Of a stretch of 64,000 nucleotides of DNA, positions 39,375 through 51,200 are shown one piece after another; position 1 is the first letter of the stretch; the number at the start of each line of letters is the position of its first letter. The notes beneath the pieces are model-generated. The model saw only the letters and a program-made list of their open reading frames with translations, was not told the origin of the DNA and ran no database searches. Made by a program: the position numbers and the translations under genes. The DNA is from Anseranas semipalmata (lineage: Eukaryota > Chordata > Aves > Anseriformes > Anseranatidae): assembly GCA_013399115.1 (NCBI GenBank), contig VXAA01001151.1:926468-990467 (forward strand). The letters are read 5' to 3'.

Positions 39375-41719
39375 AAATATCCAATGCTTTAAACTCTGAA
39401 AAAATCAGCCTATGGACACTGAATCTTGTTTTTCTTTAATTTGTTGAGTAGAAAACACATTCTGATACAAAACTCCCTTTCATAATAATGAAGTTATTAC
39501 AGCAAATCCCATTTGGCTTATTTAATATAAAATTTTACAGACCTGACAAAAAAGACAATTAAATTAAAAACAATTTTTTGTATTCCCCAAACAAAGAGAA
39601 TCTGCATTATGTGCAAATACTACACAAGCACAAAAACAGAATTACAAGTTCAGGCTGATGTAATATATGCTATTTTAAAAAGCTAAGCATCATTAATGTG
39701 GCATTCTGTCAATTTTATCTCCAAATTTTCAATCGTCTTATCTTCTGCCGTAACTCCCCATCAATATTTTATAAGTTGTAAAATTAAGTCCTTTTAGGAC
39801 AGGAAAAAAGCTTAGTAGACTGTTTAAAGAGTGAAACCTTTACATAACCACAGTATTATTATTCCAAATACATGGGACGAGAGATTAAGTTCCTATCATT
39901 TCTTTATTCTTCGACCAAAAAAGTGCTGATGGCTAGATTTAGAGGACGAATCGCTATTTCTAGTCCATGTTGAACCTGGACACTAGAACCTGGATTAATG
40001 TCTGAATTTTACTAAGCATGAAAATTTACCAGAACAGGTCAACATTGTACTGTTTCATTATATTTTATGATTCCTACAAATGAAGAAGAGTCTCAATTAA
40101 GATAGGAATACAGGAGCTGCAGATTCTACTATCCTTGGACAGTTTCAACTGAAATAAAAAATTGCCCAGTCTTATTTTCCTTTTACTCAGATACACATAG
40201 TGGCCTGGTATGTATAAGCCAATCTTCTATCCTAAAACCAGAATATATCAATGGATCCCATTGGCAAGACCTTATTTTACTTAATTTCACTCCTTGGGCT
40301 TAGGTGAAATCAAATAACCACCTTTTGTCTTTGTATCAGTAATCTATTAGATTAAATCATGACCTAATTATGACCCTGAAGCACGTTGCTTCTTGTTGTC
40401 CAGCATCATCAGTCCTGCCACAATATATCCAGAAATAAAATGTTCCAGAGATGCTGATATCAACAGACTCTCGTGGAGAGAGAAAGGATGTCAGAAACCA
40501 CTAGACTCTCACAAAGAGCAATAATGAGAGTTTGATGGTCAGCTTCAGGAGTCCTATATATTAAGTTCAAGTCCACTGGATTAGAGTCCTTAACAGGTGG
40601 GAAATATTTTAAACAAGTCTCTAAGGACAGTAATTTGTGAAAATAATAAGAACCAGTCTCCTGTAGGACGACATCTGAGGAATTTTTCTAAATAAACCAC
40701 AAGTGAGACAAGAATCTAAAGCACCAGACAGCTTGCTCAAGCATCTATGAATTATGGCACTGACACATGCTGGAACTGCAAGAGCTGAGTTTAACAAGGT
40801 CCAGACACTTCAGACTTGGAAAAAAATGGTATTAGCTGAATACTACACAGAAAGGCACATTGAATAGGTTTATTTTTCTCCTAGAGAGGCATTGGATCAA
40901 TTTCTGATGAAATGTACTTCCAAAATGAACATTTGGGGAATACCTTTGCTGCTTGACAGAATAAGAAATTATCTGCCTTTTATCTCAAAAGGATGAAATG
41001 AGCAATCTTGTACATTAATACAACCTGACCCAGTCTGATCACATCAGATGAAAGTTCTGCACCTCCTTTCATCTTTCTGATAGTCTACCAGAATTCCTTC
41101 TACTTCTATGGAGAGGGCAAACAATCATCAACAGTTTATAATCAGCATTTGCAAATTAGAAGAATTTAAGGAAGACCTAGACCATTTGTTTTGCCAATGT
41201 GTTACAGTATTCTCAAGAGTATTACCATTATTATGATCGCTTTTTTTTTTTCTTTCCATGGTAGGAAAATTGACTTCTTTGACTCTACTAACAAAATACA
41301 GCAGAACCTTAAAAACTCTGAATTCAGTTCACCTCCCTAGATGTAATATCTAAGGTCTACATATTATGTCTCCAGTTTTACCAGTATTTTATTCCAACTC
41401 ATGGCCATCATTTCACACACTAAAGCTAGTCATGAAAACAAATCACAGTATGATTTCTTTATATGAAAACAATAAAAACTTTTTACTGTCTCTTTTAAAG
41501 GACTAAATATGTTTCATCATAAAATAATCACCAATATTTCACTTGTATCTAGAAAATACTTATACAGTATTGACTGCTGACATTAGTAGCTATATAAGGC
41601 CATTCATCTGAAATTGTTTTTATCTTTAGCGAATGTGCTGAATCATATAGGTGTTCTTCTGAGCAGAAAAAAATTACATCATTACATTTAATAGGTTGAA
41701 CGTTCAATAAGGTACTCAC

Positions 41720-41908
41720 GAGAGCATGTGGCAGTTTGCCATTCTAGGCACTGTCCATATGGGAAGGAGATTATATAGGCATTTGAATCAACACATCGTT
41801 TTGTACTGCTGCACCACATACATTCCATACCATTACTCGTACAGTTGGAACATGTTGTTCTCAGGGAACATGGCTTTTTGCAGGGTCTTGCATTCTGGTT
41901 GGGACTAA
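41720..41908 (-). CDS. ATRNL1: ATRNL1 internal exon: PSI module after the lectin domain
   Basis: The exon is bounded by TTTTCCAG|TTAGTCCC and TGCTCTC|GTGAGT; 189 nt, phase 1 at both ends. Residues run from SPNQNARPCKKPCSLRT through GMECMWCSSTKRCVDSNAY to GQCLEWQTATCS, with nine cysteines. The CxWC core (ECMWC) followed by CVDS is typical of PSI modules. NCT is a potential N-glycosylation site. The first two bases TT complete the valine codon begun in the preceding exon, and the last C pairs with CT of the next exon to make proline. The exon is symmetrical (1-1), so skipping it would keep the frame. Confidence 0.95.
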
Positions 41909-44279
41909 CTGGAAAAGAACCACAAAAAAATTGTAATTTTGAACACAAGAAAGAAGACTTGAATTTTAATTAGCCATAAATAATTTAGTCCAAACTTGTG
42001 GTGAAGTATCTAAATGCAATAAACATTTATAGAAATTATTAAGTAATCCTCACTACAAATTATACTCCAGCTCCAAAAGAGTTCATTTATAAAGGATCAC
42101 AGCAATCTTACCTACATAGTGAGATCGTAAATTTAATATTTATTGCCTGCTAAAGTCAGTTTAGTTACTTGCACATACATGATGTAAAATATATATCTCA
42201 AACTTCTATAACAAGTACAGTAATCTATAGAGTTCCGGGTCTGTTGTTCTTGTTAGTATTAACAAGAAGAATTTTAATTATGACTTATTTATCCCCTAAA
42301 ATGTTGTCCTATATAGTGTACATACGAAAGTCACTAGAATGCAAAGAGAAAGGAACAAAAGGAGCATTATTCAATGCACAACAGATTTAAAAAAAAAAAT
42401 TTTTTTGATGGAGACCACATTCTCAATAGGTCAGTAGTGTGTGTTAACTCAAAAAGTTGAAACCAAAAGAATGTGCATATTCTACTGCTGTTTTCTTTGA
42501 TTTCAAGCCGAGTTCTCAAGTCATTCTTCGCCTTTACTAATATAGTACTCCCAATCACTTAGCCTGGTTTTGACCTACTATGCATGCATTCAAGCTGTGA
42601 TTTGCTCTTAATTATAAATAAAATAAAAAATAAAAAAAATACAAAATAAAATAAAAAAGATAAGAAAAATCTGACAAAAATCAGCTGAACTACAGAAGTA
42701 TTCCCACAAGATTGAAGTACTTAGACTTCTGTCTCTGAAATGCCTCAAGAACAAAAATACAAATAATAATAATAATAAAACAAGATACCAGTAACAGATG
42801 CATATAATGTTGATGTAATTGGAAAATACTGCATCACAAATATGTCATTTGTGTTCCACCTAGTGTATCCTTTATATTTTGAGCTCTCTCTTGCATTGTG
42901 ACAGTATCTTTTACTATACTGAGAAACATATGGCAAATAATTAACCATTAACTCAAAATTAACACTGTGAAAAGTTAAATTAATAGGAAATAGAGATGGC
43001 ATTAGCAACATGCATACAATATTTACTTTGCAATTACATTACTAGTTGGAGTTATTTGTAAGAAAATAAAAGATTGGTAAGATCACACTTTGGTTACGCA
43101 AGTTAACAACTCCGATAATTTCACAGCTAAAATATCGGATTGATAGGTTGTGTTCTTAACATACAATGTAGCCATTTTCCAGTTTTGCATAGACAATGAA
43201 AAAAATAAATGTTAAGAGGAAATTTAAAGAGCTTCATGTGCTTAACCACACAGCTATGAAGAGAAACATGGGACAATTAGAGCACGAAAATGTTAATTTG
43301 AAGTATAACATATGAATGCTAAGGGTCTAGCATCATGGGTTGATTAGACAGGAGTTATACTTCTTGTAAGCAAATGAAGGATGGCAGATATAAAAATAGA
43401 CTGAAAAGCAAGGTTAAAAAACATGTATCTTTAAAAAAAGAAACTGGATGTACTTTGTGTTGCAATCTGGACAGTAAGTAACTCCTATAACAACTCCAGC
43501 AGCACGTTTTGGTATCCTAAAAGCTACAGAACCTAAAAATACCCCTGGTGAGCGCATATGCAATACGAAGTACATATTGAAAGTGCCAGAATCCAGTTTC
43601 TAACCATATTTAGGCTCCTGTTCAGGACTGCTCATAATGTCCCCAAGTGACTGCCAACTCTAGATGCCATCACTGGCTACCAATTTATACAATGGGGGCT
43701 CTTAAGAAGGGGCATGCACTGAGAAAGCTTCACAGCTTCCCAAGCACTTTGGGTAGACACTAGCGAATCATCTTACTGAAGAATGTCAGTCACCCCCTTT
43801 TCCACTTTCTCAAAGTATCGAGACCTGACAAGTGATTCTCTGCCACAGTATTCTGTAGACACAATCAAACCGAAAAGATGGAACCAACCATTTTGGTTTT
43901 GGCAGTCTTCTAGATCATTGAAACGCTTAATGATGTTCAGTGAGATTCAGAAAGAAAAATTGTTTTAGCAGCATCAGCTTGGTTGAACAACACCACAGAC
44001 TCTTCACGCTACAGTTACTGTTGTCACTGACTACTACGGATTTAGAGACAACTTATAAGACTTTTGGTGTCATGCAGACTAAGCCATGTAAACTAATTTG
44101 CAAATTAGGAATATTATTTTCTAAATTAAAGTTCCACATTTTTCAAAAAATAAAAAGTAAAATTTTGTTTTGTAATTATTTAAACCCAAATTGCCCAATA
44201 ATCCCTTTTAGCCAAGTGAAAATCCAGACAGCTTGCTAATCATGACAGTAACAGTAACTGAGTATAAGAGATTGCTTAC
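41909..44279 (-). other. ATRNL1 intron, 2.4 kb
   Basis: AT-rich sequence with A-rich low complexity at 42615-42660 and a short (AAT)n at 42763-42779. A slightly GC-richer stretch at 43540-43760 has no recognisable content. No gene is seen. Confidence 0.75.
42615..42660. repeat. (AAAAT)n low complexity
   Basis: A-rich stretch of AAAAT/AAATA units. Confidence 0.9.
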
Positions 44280-44493
44280 CGACAGGTTTTTCACAGACAA
44301 GACCATCTGCCATTGCAGTGCATGGATTCGCTTTCAGACCTGCCACCTCTGCTCTTTCTAGATATGCACAGAAGCCAGAGTCATTTGGCTCTCCAGGAAG
44401 CCATTGCAGAGTTGTATTTGTAAAAGGAGACATGTCATCCCATCCCCAGTAGGAGATGTTGATCTTGCGTAAGCCTACCCAAGGTGAAATTTT
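44280..44493 (-). CDS. ATRNL1: ATRNL1 internal exon: second half of C-type lectin domain
   Basis: The acceptor is GCTTCATAG|AAAATTTC and the donor CCTGTCG|GTAAGC; 214 nt, phase 0 in, one base left over. It encodes KISPWVGLRKINISYWGW, then DDMSPFTNTTLQWLPGEPND, then GFCAYLERAEVAGLKANPC and GLVCEKPV. WVGL, the W.W pair, GEPND and the final VCEKP are landmarks of the long lectin loop and closing disulphide. An EPN triplet like that of mannose-type C-type lectins is present, but the usual WND partner is not (the aligned position reads roughly LKANPC), so calcium-dependent sugar binding is doubtful. NIS and NTT are potential N-glycosylation sites. An 11.4 kb intron separates it from the first half of the domain. 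Confidence 0.95.
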
Positions 44494-47431
44494 CTATGAA
44501 GCAGAATGAAACAAAAGTGAGATAATTAGTTAAACACTGATTAATACTATTTGATAAAGAGTTAGAAACCTGGCTGAATGCTCATAATGAAATTGTGTTT
44601 TTTTTCCAGTGGCTACTGTACTGATTACTAATTGCTAGGCCAACACGGATAATAGAACACACAGAAGTTAGCAGTACTTCACAGAAATAATTGGGAAAAA
44701 AAAAAAGGATAAATATTCCATCCTCTAAAATCTGTACTGCTGATAATGATCAACATCTACTGGCAGTTCAGAGTCAGATGAAAGTGGTACATCCACAATT
44801 CCAATGCCAGTAAATACACATTGCATGTACCTTTAGTATCGATTTCTACACTACAAACAACCATAATAAGCATTCTCAAAAAATATTTATGATGGATCAG
44901 TAACGTTACATCACGCTAATTCTATTCACCTTTACCATTTCATCTTATTTATACAATCACCTAGAGAAAAGCTGATTTTGAGGAGCAAAGGCCTTTGTCT
45001 GCTCCAGGATAAATCTATATATATTTCTTGCTCCCATCACTGGAAAATCTCAGGATACCAAAAGCCAACACTTTTCCTCATGTAATCTCTGTTTATAGGC
45101 AGTATTCATTAACCCCAGTTTAAACATAGGGAAGAGAGATATAAAGAGACATGGGCTGTCACAGGTATGTGGTGTAAGTGAATACCACAGAGACAAACAA
45201 CACAGTCGCCTGTACCAGACAAAGGACAAATGTTGTCAGCACCAAAGAAGAGGTGTTAATCTGCTTGTGAATCAGGTCCTCAACTCATTTAATTTACAGG
45301 CCAAAGTAGGTAAAACACCACAATATACCTAAAGGTAACCTGCCTTGGTTCAAGATCTATGTGCTATTTCACAAGTGACTCAGGAGTCACTGCCATCATC
45401 CCTCAGATCTTTCATCCTTGATCTCACATCCTTCTTTGGCCACTCAGGTTTAATCTTTCAGAGCTCTTAAATCTATACCTGATCAGAACATTCTTCACCT
45501 CTTTCCCCTGCCTGATTAGCAGCAACTGAAACATGAAGGGTTATTATTTTTTCTTCAGAAATATCGCTAGTAATTACTTTCAAAAAAAAAAAAAAATCAG
45601 TAGGGATATTATCAGTATTCCTCACCTTCCCAAAATATATACCATGTCCTCTCCCTCTTCTGTCCTATCAGTTGGGAGCATGATCAAACAAAAACTGCTA
45701 CAGCATCTAACAGTCTTACAGATGCAAGAACAGACTTAAATAAATGACTAAGAAATATTCTATTCCATAAGGAGTGATGCGCTCTGGGAGACTCTCAAAT
45801 AGCAACGAGAACATCCAGCAAAAATTCCACCTCCTGCTCTCATGTCTCACTTCTCTATTGGCTTCATAACTTCTTTGCTACCCCAGGTGACCAACTTTTC
45901 AGGTGCCTAGGTACTAGAAAGAACATGATGCAGGTAGTGAAAGTGGAACTTGGGCATCTGGAAAGTGACAGAAAATACATCTGTTGTTTTATTTGTTATT
46001 TAGTTGCCTAGATTGCTGTAGATGTATGTGGTCCACATGCGCTAGAAAACCTTAGATATTTATGCATGTCTCCAGACAACCCACTGTAGAATGCACCCAG
46101 GCTTGTACAGAATAAGTCAGGGACTTAGGCAGTAGGCAGGATATATTGCTGACAAATAGACCTAAAACAACCCTGAATGCCTACTTTGGGGCTGAGGAGT
46201 TCTAGCCAAGAGAACGTTCAACATATTGCTGACAATTTTGATTGCATTACCAAATAATTTGGCGCTAGCATCAGTATAAAGAAAACAGAGATCCTAGGCC
46301 AGTTATGGTGAAAAGCATGTCAGGACAATAGTGAAAACTGGCAGAGCAGCAGTGATATTTGGAGGGAAATTCTTCTATTTGGGAGGAGTGTCTCAGAACC
46401 CCTTAAATGATGACAAAGTTACAGGGAGGATCAGAGGATCAGAGCAGCCTTAGGAGATAAAAGCAGCACCCCTGAAATGAAACACTTCAAGTAAAAGTAA
46501 TGCATATCGTACAGCTGTCATCATCATTCTTAACAGCAGCAGTATCTAGACAACTTACAGCCATTGTGTCAGATATCTCAAATTCCATATGTACCATCTT
46601 TGGCTCTTTGCTAGTGTAACACATCTACACGCAGACCTGAACACTGATTAGCATGCTATCAAACACACACCGTCGAAGCTACCCCCTTGCAGGCCCACTT
46701 GTGTGGCTTTGGGCATATAGTTAGGATGCCAAAAAACAGATTATCCAAAGCATTTTTTTTTAAATGTCTGATTAAAATATGGTAAATAGCTGAGAAGTAG
46801 GCCACCAAAATGCTCCAAGGACATGCTTAAAGAAAATATTGAATTATGTAGCATTAATTCCATGATGTGGTGGACTACAGTTGAAGACTGCTGGTGATAG
46901 CACAGTGGTAACACCAAGGCTTATCAGCAAAAAATGACTGCTACTGTGCTGCACAAAAACTAACAGGGAAAAGCAAATAGTGAATAGAAAATTCAGGAAT
47001 TTCCATGTGTCACCTGCAGCCATCACTAGTATGCTGTGACAAACTAATTTCTCCTTAAAGAAAGCATATATCTAATCCTTATCTGTCAAACTGATGAAAG
47101 GTTCAGTCATACTAGTTCACAGTTCCCAAAGTACTTGAAACAACTGAGGGACTTCAAAGGTGCAGAATGCAAATGCCAGTCCAGTTTCTTCTTCAGACCT
47201 AAGAAATAATGAGAATTAAACATCCCGAACTTGAACTCTATGGTTGTTTCAGTTAATGAAAAATGGATGTAAGAAGCCAATTCCTTTGCTTTGAATATCT
47301 TGCCAAAGATCCTTCCAAAGAGGAACAGAGCAGAGGGAAATCAGACTGAATGTTCACTGCGATAAAACTCACTGATATGAGATTCTAGTTTCGAAGCCTC
47401 TCAAAATATATTGTTATAAAACCAGGTAGTT

Positions 47432-47441
47432 GGGGGGGGGG
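47432..47441. repeat. 10-G homopolymer
   Basis: Run of ten G followed by an A-rich stretch. Confidence 0.95.
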
Positions 47442-48230
47442 AAGAAAAAAAACAGTACAAATACATTCTTCACTTCAGAAAAACAGCTGCTGACATGAAA
47501 TAAGTTCCAAATATGCCTTGATTTTTCTTCTAAAGAATATTAGCTTCCTCACTGGAAAAAACAGATGGACTTCACTCCACATGTAAGTGGGAAGAAAATT
47601 ACCCCTCAGAGTTCTGAAGACTTATTCTTTCTTCCTCAAGGCCTTGAAGCATGTATACTTTCAAGATGTCCAGAAAACACAGCCAAGAAACCCTTTCCTC
47701 ACTGTACTTGCGACTTAGTAAGTTGCTTCCATTCAGAGTTGAAGCAGAGCCTGCAACTAAGCAGAGTCCGTTCCTTTTTTGAAGAAGCAGGGAAAGCTCC
47801 AACACATATGTGAACACATATACACACATTCACATGAACACATACACATGGCAAGAACTCTTCAATAAACAATGACATGACCTAGCTCAGGAAATTGTGC
47901 AAAAGGTGTGTCCCTTCAGATGTTATACACACATATGCACAAGCATTCAAAGAAAGACTAGTGAATTTTCAGGGATACAGTGCATACAAAAAGGCCGGGA
48001 GGAAAATTTGTTACTCATGTTCTATTAATATTCAGCTCTACCACTCTTCTCGGAATATGGAACAATGAGACAGGCAATGTCTACTACTTTGTTGGCATAT
48101 AGAACATAAAATGATTTCAGCTGAAATTATTTTTTAGCTAGCAGAGGTTAATTGTCATGTTTGCTTCAATAATGTATTTTTTAATCAACCAAAAGAAAAT
48201 ATCTTAATAATTGGAAAAATTCAGCAGTTA

Positions 48231-48278
48231 AAATAAGTATTTTATATTTTAATATATCAGCTATTAAAATACTTATTT
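48231..48278. repeat. Perfect 14-bp inverted repeat, AT hairpin
   Basis: Arms AAATAAGTATTTTA (48231-48244) and TAAAATACTTATTT (48265-48278) are exact reverse complements around a 20-base loop. Confidence 0.9.
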
Positions 48279-51200
48279 GAAGTCCTCACTTCCCCAATAC
48301 TTGAGCCTTATTACCTGCTACTACTGCTATTAATAAGTAATGGAAAAGCTGTTTTGCACAGGCAACAGACTAACCATTTGCTCTGACTCTTAGCATTAAT
48401 TTTGAATGTTTTAAGATTCACAACTGTATCCAAGGAATGATCTTCCATTTATGTCTCTAAAATATTTAACTTTAAAACACCATTATTTTCTTAAGCAATG
48501 ATTTATCATTAATTTGGACATCAGCATTGAACATTTTTGTTCTCTTGCTGTAAAAGCATAAAGAGCTAAAAGCTGTGTTTCATCTGTATCATGATAGCTC
48601 CACAAAAAGTCACCAAAACAAATATTTTTGTGACTATATAAAACAGATAATTACTCTTTATAGGATTTCAAAAATTATTTCAATTACATTAGAGATTTTT
48701 ATGTGAAATGAAGAAGTTCATTAAAAAAAAAATACTTTGAAATGCTTCAGTATAGAATTTTTAAAAATCCGGTTCCAGAATATGTCTATGAAAACCCTGG
48801 TAATACATTACATACAATTCATATTAAAACCACCTCAACAACCACCAAACTTTCTCACATGGCATTACAGCATTCTATGCAAGTTCTCAGAGAAGAAATA
48901 AAGGAAGAAAGGAAGGGAGGAAAAATATACCAAGAAATTATCAAAGTCTAATTTAGTAAAAACTTTACTGTGAAGCAAAAGCAATGCAATACACAGTGGG
49001 TGGTCAACTCTGACTTGGGAAAGCTTGTAATGGGCCTTACTAACCTTGCACTAGGGAATGCAATCAAATATATCTCAAGAACTTGAAAGTTATACTCCAT
49101 AGCTTTATCCCACTACACTATCTAAAACTTCAAACCATTCTCTAGAAATGATTCTCCCCTCATCTATTTCTTTCTAGGCCAGTTTTTAAAACTTACATCC
49201 AGTCTTAAAAAAACATGTAATTATGCTTGAAATACAACTAGTCAAGAATAACCCATTTTTATAGAACAATCTTTTATAACATTGATAAGAACCTGCCAAA
49301 ACCCCTTTTAAGCGAGAAATCAACCTGTATGGTAGGTTAGAAAAAAAATAGGAGTTATTAAACTCACAGAAAAATTGATGGACAGGGCTTTATTTTCATC
49401 CAATAGGAGCAAAATTGCAATCACACAATGCATACCTATGGAATGTCTCATGTCATTTTGTACTCAAAATCCTACTTAGCTGAACACTAGGCAAGTTTAT
49501 AGCCCTTACGGGAATTTATTAAATGTTGATCACTACTAACTTCAAAAATGTGCTCTTTTCTTTTTCCAAACCATTGCATTTTAATTTTCTTCTGAAGTAG
49601 TAATTATGGTACTGCGTTAGAAAGGAAAATTGTGTAATGTTAACTACAGAGCTGATGCTTCATGTTAATTCCACTGTTTACTCAGAAAACTTAAGTCCGA
49701 CTAAGTTGGTTTGAGATCTGCAGTGAATAAGATCCTTTATAATCGTGACATTTTTCAGGCACTACTGCTGCCTCAGCACAACTGAATGAGGGTTGAATAA
49801 TTTGTAGATGAGTGAAATTAGCAAGTCTACCTTTACTGAATAGCAAATTACTACTGAGACTTATAATTCTCCTGTTTTATAATTATGGAAGTTATGGAAA
49901 TTGCTGAGGAACTATACATCTCTTTCCAAAAAATTATCCCCAAATGTATCCACACCTTTATTTAAAATCCTTTCATTTTGGATATCAAGTTGTCCTGTAA
50001 GTGCTCAGTACACTTCTGACTCATTTTATAAGGTGTGTGTCACTAGATCTTTTTGCAAAACTTCTTTTCAAGAAAGAAAACGAACTTTTCAAGAACCACT
50101 TAAACTCCCTAATCTCTAGTGAAATTGTTGCCCTGGATAAAAACATGCAATTAAACTTTGAAAATATTGCTGTCCCTTAGCGCTCACATTTCCACACCAT
50201 TCACAGTTTTGAGAAGGGCTTGCAGTTAGTTTTCTTCTTTTCTACATCACTATCAATGAAAACCTGCTTACTGAGAATAAGAGTGATATGAAGTGGAACC
50301 ATCCACTTCAGTTACTACCTCATTGCTGTGTTTCTATTATTTAAGTATGTTTTGATTCTAACTATGCTAAATACCTATACATTTGATTTTTGTAAATATT
50401 TACCCAGTGAATGACATATTGAAGAAGGGAAAGACACGAATGATTACGTCTACCTATAATTAGTAGTAGGACTCAGGTATAAGGTCATAATAACATTTAA
50501 TTCTCCCACTCTTCTCATGTTTTGTTGTTAAGGAGATTGTTAAAAAAATCTGTAAAATCTGGTAAACTGAAAAAGCAACTTTCTGAATTTCAATCTACAG
50601 AGAAGATTAAAGCTAGTATTCCAACAGGACTTTGGCTTACAAATCCTCCAGTTTTCCTCTTTACAGGTGCCATTTTTTTTTTTTTTTTTTTGGAAGTTCA
50701 GGTTCTCTTCTCAGGCATCCAAAGTGACTTGAGCTGCCCATTTCGTGGAAGTAGGAAGTCAGCTCATCTAGAGGTGAACTAATGGACAGTCGATGTAACA
50801 ACTCCAATACAGAGGTAAAGTGCTGAAAGAATTTATTACATCTCCACAAACACAATAGTAAAGCGGGATTGCCAGGAACTGTAGTAAAGAGACTAATTCA
50901 GAAGAAAAAAAAAAGAAAAGTAGATGTCAGCTTCACTACAAGCAAACATACAATAAAACCATAAAAGCATACAGCCCTCTGAGAATACTTTGAGCTAACA
51001 AGGAATAATGCTGCCATAGAAAGCTCACTAATTAACTGCAACCTACACTGAAGTTTGATTTATAAAGGATGCCTAGCCCTGAAAACAGCGAGCTAAAGGA
51101 AAAGTTGCAAACAGTTTATATAATGAAATGCTTTGTTTAAAACCACTCATTTTTGTTTATGCTTACTACAACAAAACCAAATCTCAGAATATTGCACTAT

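Larger units (their letters stand above)
36159..41719 (-). other. ATRNL1 intron with exon relic and CR1 fragment
   Basis: The intron contains a T/G-rich low-complexity block (36191-36262), the decayed copy of the neighbouring exon (36552-36655), a CR1 fragment (38874-39374) and two single-N positions (38689, 39010). The rest is AT-rich, with no coding signal I can support. Confidence 0.75.
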
